Assembly (NCBI GenBank): GCA_964618895.1
Contig: CAZUDO010000105.1
Coordinates: forward strand, 8,404 to 72,403
Direction: 5' to 3'
DNA: 64,000 nucleotides
From: CAZUDO01 sp964618895
GTDB lineage: Bacteria > Desulfobacterota > Binatia > DP-6
Shown: positions 26,921-35,633 of the stretch, one piece after another
Layout of the letters: every line of letters starts with the position of its first letter
Position numbering within the stretch: the stretch's first letter is position 1
Translations under genes and position numbers: made by a program
Notes under the pieces: model-generated
Databases searched by the model: none
The model's input: the letters and a program-made list of their open reading frames with translations, nothing else
What the model was told of the DNA's origin: nothing

Positions 26921-27700
26921 GTGGCGCGGATTGTGTCCGTGCACTCGTTCCGGGGCGGCACCGGCAAGTCGAATCTGACCGCGAACCTGGCGGCGCTCAC
27001 CGCGCTCGGCGGGCGGCGGGTCGGCGTCGTCGACACCGACATCCAGTCGCCGGGCATCCACGTGCTCTTCGGGTTCGACGAGGAGCGGGTGACCCACGCC
27101 CTGAACGACTACCTCTGGGACCGCTGCCCGATCGAGGACACCGCCTACGACGTGAGCGCCGCCCTCCGCCTGCCGCCCGCGCCGGACGGAAGCCGTGCGC
27201 TGTACCTGATCCCCGCCAGCCTGAAGCCCGGCGACATCGCGCGCGTGCTGAGCGACGGCTACGACGTCGAACGCCTCAACGACGGCTTCCGGGAGCTCAT
27301 CCGGGCGCTGTCCCTCGACTACCTCTTCATCGACACGCATCCCGGCATCAACGAGGAGACGCTGCTGTCGATCGCCATCTCGGACGTGCTCGTGGTGGTG
27401 CTGCGCCCCGACCATCAGGACTACCAAGGCACGGCGGTGACCGTTGACCTGGCCCGTCGCCTCGAGGTGCCGCAGATGGAGGTGGTGGTGAACAAGGTGC
27501 TGCCCGAGGTCGACCCCGGCCCCGTGGCGCGGCAGATCGAGGAGACCTACGGCGCGCCGGTCGCCGGCGTCATCCCGCTGAGCGAGGACCTCGTACGCCT
27601 CGCGAGCCAGGATCTCTTCTGCATCCGCTTCCCGGATCACCCAGTGACGCGCACGATGGCGGCGATCGCCGCGCGCGTCTGTCAGGCGGCGTCGGCCTGA
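26921..27700 (+). CDS. ParA/MinD-family ATPase with variant Walker A
   Basis: 259 residues. N-terminal VSVHSFRGGTGKSNLTANLAAL (residues 5-26) is a deviant Walker A of the ParA/MinD class, but the usual signature Lys of KGGxGKT is Arg11 here. GVVDTDIQSPGIHVLFG and YLFIDTHPGINEETLLSIAISDVLVVVLRPDHQDYQGT are the A' and B motifs. There is no ParB or MinE partner and no obvious C-terminal amphipathic helix. It is the third gene of the glutaminase-GAF operon and may respond to the GAF protein, which is inference. Confidence 0.82.
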   Translation: MARIVSVHSFRGGTGKSNLTANLAALTALGGRRVGVVDTDIQSPGIHVLFGFDEERVTHALNDYLWDRCPIEDTAYDVSAALRLPPAPDGSRALYLIPASLKPGDIARVLSDGYDVERLNDGFRELIRALSLDYLFIDTHPGINEETLLSIAISDVLVVVLRPDHQDYQGTAVTVDLARRLEVPQMEVVVNKVLPEVDPGPVARQIEETYGAPVAGVIPLSEDLVRLASQDLFCIRFPDHPVTRTMAAIAARVCQAASA

Positions 27701-27718
27701 GGTACCCGCGGGGGCGGT

Positions 27719-30559
27719 TTACCAGCCCAGCCGCACTTCCGGGGGGGCTGGCCTCTGGCTGATGACCGCCGCTATCGTCCTGGCTTGCGGCCCCGCGGGC
27801 CGCCGCGAGAATCCGCGTGCGGCGCGGGCGATATCGACGAGGCGCAGGGCGGGGGTGTGGTCGATCCGCCTGCGCCGGAGGCCTCGCACCAGCGTACGCT
27901 CGAAGCGGCGAAGCTGGCGGGCGATGCGCACGAGCCCTCGGCGCTGCGGCCGTCCCGGGGTCGAGCTTGCCAGGGTGAGCTGACCCTCGGCTGCCGTGAG
28001 GGGCCGGTCGAGGGCGGCCGCCTTGCGCGCGCCGCCGAGCTTGTCCACGCTCGTGCCGCGGATGCTCGTACGCAGCGCATCGAGGCCTGCACGCACGGCG
28101 TCGAGTCCCGCTAGCCGCTGGTGGCCACAGCGGCCCCCCGTGCTGCACGAGTCGACCGTGAACGGGTCGCCGTCGTCGCAGTCGACCGCGGCCGCCGGGC
28201 AGGGGTCGCCGACCGTGCCGAGAAATGGGCCGAAGGCGACCGGCAACCCACCGACCGGGAGCGTGCGCAGCACGGCCCCGCTCGCGGTGTCGATCAGCGC
28301 CAACGCGTTCGCGGACGCGGTCGCCACATAGGCGCGCTCGCCAGTCAGGTCGAGCCCGACGCCAAGGGGCCCTCGACCGACCACGGGGCTCGCGAGTACC
28401 ACGCCTCGGTTCGTGTCGATGAGTGACAGCGTGTCGCTTGCCGCGTTGGTCACGTAGGCGCGGGAGTGGGCGCTGTCCACTGCGACCCCGAAGGGGCTCT
28501 TTCCGACCGGGATGGTTGCGAGGACGGTCCGACTGAGCGTTCCGACGACCGACACCGTGTCGCTGGCGTAGTTGACCACATAGAGCTGCGCCTGCCGGGC
28601 GTCGAGCGCCATTTGTACCGGTTGCTTCCCGGTCCGTACGGTCGCGACCGTCGCTCCGGTCGCCGGGTCGATCGCCGAGACCGTATTGCCGGCATAGTTC
28701 GACACGTAGAGGATGCTGCCGGACGCGTCGAAGATGAGCCCGGACGGGCCGGCTCCGGTCGGGATCGTTCCGACGATGGTCCGTGCCCCGGGGTCGAACA
28801 CCACGAGCCGGTCCCCATCATAGTCCGCGATGTACAGCAGCCTTGTGGCCGGGTCGACGACGATGCCGAGCGGGCGGCCGCCCAGTGCCACCGTAGCGCT
28901 CACCGTCAGGGTGGCGGCGTCGAGGATCGAGAGCGTCTCGCCGGTGCGCTCGCTCACGTAGATCTCGCTCCCCCGCGGGTCGATGGCAACGCCCCAGGGC
29001 CCGGCGCCGACGGCGACGGTCGTCGTGAGTGCCCCCGTGGCGGTCTCGATCACCGACACCGAGTCGTCATCGAAGTTGGTGACGAAGACCAGGAGTCGGT
29101 CGTTCCGGCAGGCAACGGCGGCCGCGGTTCCGAGCGTGACGCACTCGCCCTCGCGGCAGATCTCCTCTCCGTTGCACGTGTCGGCGTCGCCGCAGGGTGT
29201 GCCGTCGGGAGCTCGGCTGCAAAAGGGCAGCATGGTGGTGGTCGTGGTACTGGTTGTGGTGCTGGTTGTCGTGGTGGTGGTGCTGGTTGTCGTAGTCCTA
29301 GTCGTGGTTGTCGTGGTGGTGCTGCTGCTGGTTGTGGTCGTGGTCGTGGTCGTGGTGGTGGTCGTCGTCGTGGTCGTAGTGGTGGTTGTCGTGGTGGTCG
29401 TGGTCGTAGTGCTGGTGGTGGTCGTTGTCGTGGTCGTGGTTGTTGTCGTGGCCGGGCAGGTGTTCGGGAAGCCCGGATCGCCGAGGCCGTCGCCGTCGGC
29501 GTCGGTGCACGGGTCGCAGGCATCGCCGACGCCGTCGCTGTCGGTGTCCTCTTGTCCGGGGTCGAACACGGCAGGGCAGTCGTCGATCCCGTCCGGGACC
29601 CCGTCCGCGTCCTGGTCGGGGACGAAGGCGAGGGCCTCGATCGTCTCGCCGTCGAGCCCGGCCCCGCCCACTCCTCCGCCGTCGAAATAGAGATCGACCT
29701 GCCCGACGGGCTGGTTACCGAACGTACCGACGTAGCGGAGCAGATCGCGAACGCCCTCGTGCGCCGGCAGGGTGGGGGCGGGCGCCATGCGGAACACGAG
29801 TGTGTCGGGGCGGAGGAACTCGAACGCGTCAAGGGAATCGGGGAAGCTGCCGGCGCCGCCGCCGTTGATGGTGCTCCCGCTGAGGAACAGGGAGTAGGTG
29901 CAGGCGGTGATCGCACCCCCGTCGCTGAACGCCGTCGGCGTGCAGCGGAATATATCCTCGTCGTGAACCGGGATGCCGCCGAGCGGGGCCCCGCTCGGCA
30001 GTGACAGCAGGATGTCGCATGTCATCGGCGAGTTCCGCTCGCACGCGCCATCGGTGACGATCGCCAGGCCGGTCCAGATTCGCGCGTCGCTCGACCCCTT
30101 CACCGCGTCCCCGTCGAGGAAGAGCCGCCACTCGCCCTGCGTGTACGGCGTCCGGAAAGGCTGACGGGGAATGAAGAGTGCAAGATCCTTCCGCTTGAGC
30201 CCCTGGATGTCGGGAACGGAGCCGTCGGCGTCCACCCGCATGACGAGGCTGCCGTTCGGCAACACCTCGACTGCCTTCACGTTCGCGTCGAGTCCGGCGC
30301 TGCTGCCGTCGAAGAAGAGGCTCCAGCGGCACCGAGAATTGCCGGCGCCGAGCGTGGTCGGCTCGCACAGGAGGAGGTCCTCCTTCTGCGCCGGCACCCC
30401 ACCGACCACGGCAGCCGTGGCCAACCCGACGACGAGTTGCGGTAGCGCCGCACTGGCACCCCGGGGCAGGAGCACGATGCCGGCCGCCACGAGCACGCTC
30501 CATGGCCAGCCGCCGCGGATTCGCCCGTTGTGTGTACACTCCTCGCGTCGTGCGGTCAT
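27719..30559 (-). CDS. Secreted YVTN beta-propeller protein with poly-Thr linker
   Basis: 946 residues from ATG at 30559. Order: signal peptide (VLVAAGIVLLPRGASA); an all-beta region to about residue 330 with repeated SLFFDGSS / RLFLDGDA / SLFLSGST motifs; calcium-binding thrombospondin type-3-like DQDADGVPDGIDDCP...DTDSDGVGDACD; 72 residues almost all Thr (about 371-442); a small Cys-rich module (CGDADTCNGEEICREGEC); a YVTN propeller of about seven 40-residue blades (for example LYVSNYAGNTVSAIDPATGATVAT); another Cys-rich module; and a helical tail. Likely exported and surface-held. The frame is open for 1.5 kb upstream, but that part has no protein-like features. Confidence 0.85.
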   Translation of the reverse strand: MTARREECTHNGRIRGGWPWSVLVAAGIVLLPRGASAALPQLVVGLATAAVVGGVPAQKEDLLLCEPTTLGAGNSRCRWSLFFDGSSAGLDANVKAVEVLPNGSLVMRVDADGSVPDIQGLKRKDLALFIPRQPFRTPYTQGEWRLFLDGDAVKGSSDARIWTGLAIVTDGACERNSPMTCDILLSLPSGAPLGGIPVHDEDIFRCTPTAFSDGGAITACTYSLFLSGSTINGGGAGSFPDSLDAFEFLRPDTLVFRMAPAPTLPAHEGVRDLLRYVGTFGNQPVGQVDLYFDGGGVGGAGLDGETIEALAFVPDQDADGVPDGIDDCPAVFDPGQEDTDSDGVGDACDPCTDADGDGLGDPGFPNTCPATTTTTTTTTTTTSTTTTTTTTTTTTTTTTTTTTTTTTTTTSSSTTTTTTTRTTTTSTTTTTTSTTTSTTTTTMLPFCSRAPDGTPCGDADTCNGEEICREGECVTLGTAAAVACRNDRLLVFVTNFDDDSVSVIETATGALTTTVAVGAGPWGVAIDPRGSEIYVSERTGETLSILDAATLTVSATVALGGRPLGIVVDPATRLLYIADYDGDRLVVFDPGARTIVGTIPTGAGPSGLIFDASGSILYVSNYAGNTVSAIDPATGATVATVRTGKQPVQMALDARQAQLYVVNYASDTVSVVGTLSRTVLATIPVGKSPFGVAVDSAHSRAYVTNAASDTLSLIDTNRGVVLASPVVGRGPLGVGLDLTGERAYVATASANALALIDTASGAVLRTLPVGGLPVAFGPFLGTVGDPCPAAAVDCDDGDPFTVDSCSTGGRCGHQRLAGLDAVRAGLDALRTSIRGTSVDKLGGARKAAALDRPLTAAEGQLTLASSTPGRPQRRGLVRIARQLRRFERTLVRGLRRRRIDHTPALRLVDIARAARGFSRRPAGPQARTIAAVISQRPAPPEVRLGW
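29234..29449 (-). repeat. Poly-threonine coding microsatellite (72 codons)
   Basis: On the minus strand this reads as 72 codons, nearly all Thr (ACC, ACA, ACG mixed) with a few Ser and one Arg, joining the Ca-binding region to the Cys-rich and propeller part. Near-identical triplets make it prone to length change. The mixed codon use suggests selection on protein composition. Confidence 0.9.
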
Positions 30560-30576
30560 CTTGAACGTGGCCGATC

Positions 30577-30606
30577 TTCTTACGGGCTCCTTCGGCGGGA
30601 AGTCAA
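30577..30606 (-). promoter_or_regulatory. Likely promoter of the YVTN protein gene
   Basis: On the minus strand TTGACT (30606-30601), 18 bases, TAAGAA (30582-30577), with the ATG at 30559 about 18 bases downstream. The -35 is five of six. Confidence 0.4.
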
Positions 30607-30662
30607 CGACGGGTAACAACATGTGCTGTGCGGTGTGGGCTAGTGGGCGTGTGCGCCGGATG

Positions 30663-30691
30663 TTGCGCTGCGCACCGGCACAGCATAGGCA
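30663..30691 (+). promoter_or_regulatory. Possible promoter of the CHASE2 cyclase gene
   Basis: TTGCGC (30663-30668), 17 bases, TAGGCA (30686-30691), about 66 bases before the cyclase ATG and back to back with the minus-strand promoter. Moderate match. Confidence 0.35.
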
Positions 30692-30757
30692 CCATTCGAC
30701 CATGAAGCTCGGCGTGGCGGACCTCTGGGCTCCCCTCTTCGCCGTGCGCGCGCGCTG

Positions 30758-32956
30758 ATGAGGTTCTTCACGGTCGCGCGGGTGACGCTCGCGGTGGCTG
30801 TGGCCATCGCGACCTTCAGGCTGATCGCCCCCGCGTGGCTCGAGGTGCTCGATCTGAGGCTGCTCGACATTCGTCAGGTCGTGCGTGGACCGCTGCGCCC
30901 CGGTGCCGACGTGATCATCGTGGGCATCGACGAGCGCAGCCTCGACGAGATCGGGCGCTGGCCCTGGCCGCGCTCCCGGCTGGCGACGTTGATCGAGCGG
31001 TTGAGTGCCGACGGCCCCTCGGTGATCGGCTTCGACATGGTCTTCGGCCAGCCGGACCTCACGGTCGACCTTCTGGCCCTGCGCGCCGCCGTCGCGAAGG
31101 ATCCGATGCGCCCTGTCGGCGACGTCCTGGAGGGTGTCTCCCTCGACCAGGATGCCAGCCTGGCGGCGGCGCTGCGCGCCTCGGAGCGCACCATCCTTGG
31201 CTACTATGTCGATCTGAGCGGTGCGACCGCACCGGATCTGGTTGCCGCCGCAGCCCACGTGCCGGAGCTCTCGGTGCGGGCCACCGGCGGCGTGCGTGTC
31301 GAGCACGTGCCCGGGCTTGCAACGGCCACTCAGGTTCATGTCCCGATCGCGGTGCTGGCGGGCGCGAGTGCGGGGGCGGGACATTTCAACTTCGTGCCCG
31401 ACCCGGATGGCATCTACCGACGACTGCCGGTCGCCATCCGGGTGGCGGACCGGCTCGTGCCAGCTCTCGGCCTGGAGATGATCCGGCGCCATCTCGGGAG
31501 CCCTTCGGCTACGCTCGATCTCGGGCCAGAGGGCGTCACTGCCGTCCGCCTCGGTCCGCTCGCGCTGCCGGTCGATGCCCGTGGCCACCTGTGGATCAAC
31601 TACCTCGGCCCCCCCCACACCTTCCCCTACGTGTCTGCCGGGGACGTGATCGCGGGCCGTGTTCCCGCCGGGACCTTCGCGACCAAGCTGGTGCTCGTGG
31701 GCTTTACCGCCGCCGGGTTCGACGAGATCGCCACCCCATTCAGTGCCGTGCAGGCCGGCGTCGAGCTCCAGGCGACCGTGATCGATGACATGCTGCACGG
31801 GCACGTGCTGCACCGCCCATGGTGGCTGGTCCCGGGAGAGGTCGTGGTGATCCTCCTCTGCGGGGTCGTGCTCGCGCTCGCGCTCCGCCAGCGGCGCGCG
31901 GTTGCGGGCGTCAGCGCCGCGGTCGCCCTGGCTCTCTTCTACGTCTGGGGAACGCAGCGCCTGTTCACGGGAGCCGGGCTCGCCCTCGGGGCCGTCTACC
32001 CGCTCTCCGCCATTGCGGCATGTACTCTCGCCGGCTCCGTCTTCCGGGCGGTCGTCGAGGAGCGCGAGAAGCGGCGCATCCGGGACGCCTTCCGCCACTA
32101 CCTGAACCCGGAGGTCACCGACCTGCTCGCGAGCGACCCCACGCGGCTACGTCTCGGGGGCGAGCGGCGCGAAGTGACGGTGTTCTTCTCCGACATCCAG
32201 GGCTTCACCAGCATCTCTGAGCAGCTCGAGGCGGGGGCCCTCGGCGAGTTGCTGAACGAGTATCTCGGGACGATGACCGATGTCGTGTTCCGGCACGAAG
32301 GGCTGCTCGACAAGTACGTCGGGGACGCCCTGATGGCGATCTGGGGGGCGCCGATCGAGGTGACGGACCACGCTCGGCGTTCCTGCAGCGCCGCACTCGA
32401 CATGCTCGATGCCCTGGCCCACCTGCGTACGGGCTGGCGCACGCTCGGGCTCCCGCTCATCGACATCCGCATCGGGATCAACTCGGGCCTGGCCGCCGTC
32501 GGCAACTTCGGTTCGACGCAACGCTTCAGCTACACCGCCGTCGGAGACACGGTGAACCTCGCCTCGCGAATCGAGGGCCTGAGCAAGGAATACGGAACGC
32601 GGATACTGGTCTCGGAGAGTACGCGCAAGGCGGCCGGGGACGACTTCGTGTACCGCGAGATCGACTGGGTGCGGGTCCGGGGCCGTACCCAGCCGCTGGC
32701 AATCTACGAGCTGCTCGGCCGGCGCGCTGCCGATCGGGCTGCCGCGCTTCTGCGGCGCGCAGCAGTGTACGAATCCGCGCTCGCGACCTACCGCCGCCAG
32801 GCGTGGGACGAGACGATCGCCTCCTTGGAGGGGCTCGCGGCCGAGGACCCCGACGATCGCCCCGTGGCGACGTTCCTGGCGCGCTGTCGGCGGCTGCGCG
32901 CGACGCCACCCGGTCCCGCATGGGACGCGATCTTCGATGGTGGCAGCCCGGGATGA
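30758..32956 (+). CDS. CHASE2-domain adenylate/guanylate cyclase
   Basis: 732 residues. One N-terminal membrane helix, an extracytoplasmic CHASE2 sensor (about residues 30-340: LRLLDIRQV...VIIVGIDERSLDEIGRWPWPRSRLATLI, HLWINYLGPPHTFPYVSAGDVI), then three closely spaced membrane helices (about 360-435), a short linker, and a class III cyclase domain (about 468-650). Catalytic residues are visible: metal Asp in VFFSDIQGFTSI, second Asp in DKYVGDALMAIWG, and GINSGLAAVGNFGS..FSYTAVGDTVNLASRIE. It should make cAMP or cGMP in response to a periplasmic signal. It converges on the FecR gene 7 bases away. Confidence 0.92.
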   Translation: MRFFTVARVTLAVAVAIATFRLIAPAWLEVLDLRLLDIRQVVRGPLRPGADVIIVGIDERSLDEIGRWPWPRSRLATLIERLSADGPSVIGFDMVFGQPDLTVDLLALRAAVAKDPMRPVGDVLEGVSLDQDASLAAALRASERTILGYYVDLSGATAPDLVAAAAHVPELSVRATGGVRVEHVPGLATATQVHVPIAVLAGASAGAGHFNFVPDPDGIYRRLPVAIRVADRLVPALGLEMIRRHLGSPSATLDLGPEGVTAVRLGPLALPVDARGHLWINYLGPPHTFPYVSAGDVIAGRVPAGTFATKLVLVGFTAAGFDEIATPFSAVQAGVELQATVIDDMLHGHVLHRPWWLVPGEVVVILLCGVVLALALRQRRAVAGVSAAVALALFYVWGTQRLFTGAGLALGAVYPLSAIAACTLAGSVFRAVVEEREKRRIRDAFRHYLNPEVTDLLASDPTRLRLGGERREVTVFFSDIQGFTSISEQLEAGALGELLNEYLGTMTDVVFRHEGLLDKYVGDALMAIWGAPIEVTDHARRSCSAALDMLDALAHLRTGWRTLGLPLIDIRIGINSGLAAVGNFGSTQRFSYTAVGDTVNLASRIEGLSKEYGTRILVSESTRKAAGDDFVYREIDWVRVRGRTQPLAIYELLGRRAADRAAALLRRAAVYESALATYRRQAWDETIASLEGLAAEDPDDRPVATFLARCRRLRATPPGPAWDAIFDGGSPG

Positions 32957-32963
32957 TTCCGAA

Positions 32964-33773
32964 TCAGCGAACCGGCGGGGGCGGGGGTGGAGGTTTGATG
33001 CCTTTGCCGGTGGACGTTCCGGGCTGATCGACCACCTGACCCTGCTGCGACCGGGCATCCTCGCCCGGGCGGAGCGGACGCTTCGCGTCGCCCGCGTTGA
33101 CGCCCGCCGGACGCCGGAACTCCTTGCGCGGGACCGTCCCGGCGATACGGAGCGCGACCGCCGAATTCATGCGGTGCAGCTCCTGCTGCGGCACCGGGAA
33201 CGGCCGGGCGGGGAGCTGGCCCCGGCGGACGACCGTCTTGGCGCCGGGGCCGACCTCCACGGTGGTCGGGGCGGTTCGAGACCGCACCCAGGTGCGATCG
33301 TACAGGCCCACTACGACTGTCTCGTCGGCGGTGGCGTCGTAGGTGGCGATGAAGCCGGTGCCGTGGACGCCAGCGACGGCGGTCGGGGTTTCGACCTCGA
33401 ACTGGGCCTGTGGCGCGCCATAGCGTTCGGTGACGATTGCCTTGAGCGTACCGAACAGGACCTGGAGGCGGGAAACCGGCACGGGGGCCACCACCTGCTC
33501 GGTCACGACCAGCTCGGAGTTCGCGGCCAGCGTCAGGACCGAGTCCTCGCGCAGGAGGATCCGGAGCTTCGAGTCCGCCAGCGTCCGCAGATGGTCGCCG
33601 AGCAGGACCGGACTGCCCGATGCGATCGCCGTCCACGTTCCCGCGTCGCCTCGACGCACTTCGGCGAGCCCCTCGATGGCGGACACCGAGCCCACCTGTT
33701 CTTGGGCGTGAACTCCACGGGCCAGGCAGAGCACCAGGAACGCAAACGTTGTTGTGGAGAAGGCGGTACGCAT
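32964..33773 (-). CDS. Exported FecR-domain protein
   Basis: 269 residues with a signal peptide cleaved after VHA. The FecR domain covers about residues 28-165: VGSVSAIEGLAEVRRGDAGTWTAIASGSPVLLGDHLRTLADSKLRILLREDSVLTLAANSELVV...FEVETPTAVAGVHGTGF. The C-terminus is Pro-rich (KPPPPPPPV). There is no FecI sigma factor or TonB receptor nearby, so it is not a classical iron-sensing FecR. It lies 3 bases downstream of the TPR/beta-barrel gene and tail to tail with a CHASE2 cyclase, a combination seen in other environmental bacteria and suggesting a shared envelope-sensing role. Confidence 0.85.
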   Translation of the reverse strand: MRTAFSTTTFAFLVLCLARGVHAQEQVGSVSAIEGLAEVRRGDAGTWTAIASGSPVLLGDHLRTLADSKLRILLREDSVLTLAANSELVVTEQVVAPVPVSRLQVLFGTLKAIVTERYGAPQAQFEVETPTAVAGVHGTGFIATYDATADETVVVGLYDRTWVRSRTAPTTVEVGPGAKTVVRRGQLPARPFPVPQQELHRMNSAVALRIAGTVPRKEFRRPAGVNAGDAKRPLRPGEDARSQQGQVVDQPGTSTGKGIKPPPPPPPVR

Positions 33774-33776
33774 GGG

Positions 33777-35072
33777 TCAGTAGGCGAATTCGACTGCCGC
33801 GGCGATGATGCTACGGCGGTACTGGTACACCGAGATGTTCGAGTTGTCGATGGTCCCGTAGTACGTCAGCGTCAGGTTGACGTTCTCCATGAGCGGCCGG
33901 CTCACGCCCGCGGAGATGTAGCTCACAGCGTCGTACCGGTGCGTGCGGAAGTCGGAGAAGCTGTTGGGCTTCACGTAGTGCTCGTAACGGAACAGGTACA
34001 TCAGGTCCATGCTCATCCGCCACGGGAGCGGGAAGCCCACGCCAACGTAGGCCGAGTTCGCCCGCTCATCGAAATCGCTCCCCTGGGGCGAGCGTGGGAT
34101 GTCCGCCTCGTATTCGTAGCCGAAGGTCACATATCGCGGCCCCAGGTACAGGGCCTGACTGGCGCCGACGACGTGCGATGGCCCGTCACGGACACCCCTG
34201 AACGGGGTACTCAGATACGTGTCCTCGCTCAAGCGGTAGTAGGCCTGGGTCAGGCCCCACGACTTCTCCAGGAACGACACGAACGGCATGACGTACGGCT
34301 CGTTCAGATAGCTGTGCGGCCCGAAGAGGTAGTAGTTGTAGCCGCCCTGCGCTCCCGCCCACAGCCATGGCAGCAGGGCGTAGGCGCCCGTGGCTCGCAC
34401 CCGGTGTGACTGGAAGTTGAAATCCGAGGCCTCGAAGTACAGCGTCTGGTAGAAATCGTACTCGAGGCGGAGCAGTGAGCGGGCCGTGTCGGCGATGTCG
34501 TAGTGGCCTCCCGCGCCTGCCACGACCGCGTTGGAACCGCGCTTCGTCAGTCCTGGAATCTGCTGGCCGCCCGGGGCGATCTGCGGGTTGCTGTCGTACT
34601 CCCAGCCCGTGCTGGCGTGCACCGACCAGCGTTTCCGGGCCAGCCCCCCGGGCTCGGTTGCCTCGTCGGACCCCGGCGGAACCCCGGCTTCCTCGAGCGG
34701 CCGGACCGCGAGCGTAGCTGGTCCAGCCGCCGCCCGCGTGTTCAGGCGTGCGATGTCCAGGCCCTCCTGTGCATCGGGGAAATCCGGCTGGAGCGCGAGC
34801 GCGCGCCCGAAAGCGTCGGCCGACGCATCCCACCGGCCGAGCTTCCCGAGGGCGAGGCCGAGCGCATACACCGCCGCGGGATCGGCAGGATCGTCGTGGG
34901 TGGCGCGTTCGAACAGCGCCCGCGCGTCTTCGTAGCGGCCGGCCTGGTACGCCCGCTCGCCCTGCGCCACCAGTCGCTCCGACTCCTGTGACGCCTGGGC
35001 CAGCGGTGCAGCGAGCAGCAGGCAGACTACCAAGCTATACGAAACGACAAGGGCGTGGCGGACGCATGGCAC
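33777..35072 (-). CDS. Outer-membrane beta-barrel protein with N-terminal TPR repeats
   Basis: 431 residues from GTG at 35072. A signal peptide (LVVCLLLAAPLAQA) is followed by two to three TPR repeats (QGERAYQAGRYEDARALFERATHDDPADPAAVYALGLALGKLGRWDASADAFGRALALQP, about residues 28-95), a linker, then roughly 300 residues of alternating beta strands rich in aromatic residues and ending ...SIIAAAVEFAY, with a C-terminal aromatic typical of outer-membrane barrels. The FecR gene follows after 3 bases, so they are probably cotranscribed. The frame is open upstream but without protein character. Confidence 0.8.
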   Translation of the reverse strand: MPCVRHALVVSYSLVVCLLLAAPLAQASQESERLVAQGERAYQAGRYEDARALFERATHDDPADPAAVYALGLALGKLGRWDASADAFGRALALQPDFPDAQEGLDIARLNTRAAAGPATLAVRPLEEAGVPPGSDEATEPGGLARKRWSVHASTGWEYDSNPQIAPGGQQIPGLTKRGSNAVVAGAGGHYDIADTARSLLRLEYDFYQTLYFEASDFNFQSHRVRATGAYALLPWLWAGAQGGYNYYLFGPHSYLNEPYVMPFVSFLEKSWGLTQAYYRLSEDTYLSTPFRGVRDGPSHVVGASQALYLGPRYVTFGYEYEADIPRSPQGSDFDERANSAYVGVGFPLPWRMSMDLMYLFRYEHYVKPNSFSDFRTHRYDAVSYISAGVSRPLMENVNLTLTYYGTIDNSNISVYQYRRSIIAAAVEFAY

Positions 35073-35082
35073 GGAGGGGTTC

Positions 35083-35111
35083 TCGAAACCATGCGCCGGA
35101 GCCCCTGTCAA
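35083..35111 (-). promoter_or_regulatory. Possible promoter of the barrel-FecR pair
   Basis: Perfect TTGACA on the minus strand (35111-35106), 17 bases, TTTCGA (35088-35083), a poor -10. The start codon would be almost at the transcript end. Nothing else promoter-like is obvious in the 35.1-35.36 kb gap. Confidence 0.3.
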
Positions 35112-35366
35112 ACGAACCACCCACGCGTCGGAAGCCGAGAGCGTTGCGTGCCGCGCTGTCACGACATTCGTTGTGACGATAGGGCCCCGGTCCATTCGCA
35201 GGATGTGGCGATTTCCTGTGCCTACCCGATGGCGTGTAACTGTTGACTCGGGTAGAGCGGGGCCATGGTGCACCGACGGGTCAATCCGGGGCCACACCCT
35301 CGGCGTCGACGCCGATCTGGCCTGTCGCGTAACGGGCTCGGGAGGCGCGTGTTGAGCCGCACGATC

Positions 35367-35633
35367 ATGATCCACCGTGCCGGCGCCGCGACCGTGGGCC
35401 TGATCCTTGCGCTGGCGGTGGTGGCATCTCCGGTGCCCGCCGCTGCCCAGGTGTGGATCGGCGTCGGTCCGGCGTGGGGGTATCCGGCCGCGCCCTTCTA
35501 CCTCATGGCGCCGGCGCCGTACGTGGCGTATCCGGCGCCGGGGCCGCCCGGCTTCGTGCCCGGACGCTGGGTGTGGACACAGGACGCGTGGGGCCAGGCG
35601 GTGCCCGTCTGGGTCCCGCCGCACCTCCGATGA
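35367..35633 (+). CDS. Small exported aromatic/Pro-rich protein
   Basis: 88 residues from ATG 35367: a clear signal peptide (AGAATVGLILALAVVASPVPAAAQ) and a mature part of about 60 residues rich in Pro, Tyr, Trp and Gly (VGPAWGYPAAPFYLMAP, PPGFVPGRWVWTQDAWGQAVPVWVPPHL). The RW.W....WG...WVP pattern resembles small periplasmic YXWGXW-type proteins of unknown role. Upstream in-frame starts exist but add a basic, non-signal-like stretch. Its stop overlaps the next ATG (ATGA). Confidence 0.6.
   Translation: MIHRAGAATVGLILALAVVASPVPAAAQVWIGVGPAWGYPAAPFYLMAPAPYVAYPAPGPPGFVPGRWVWTQDAWGQAVPVWVPPHLR

Noticed and set aside
28983..29690. Plus-strand frame encoding a long poly-Val run
   Set aside because: It is the reverse complement of the poly-Thr tract of the minus-strand exoprotein; no family or start signal.
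30560..32098. 1.5-kb upstream extension of the YVTN protein frame
   Set aside because: It is antisense to the CHASE2 cyclase and low in protein character; a signal peptide and promoter support the ATG at 30559.
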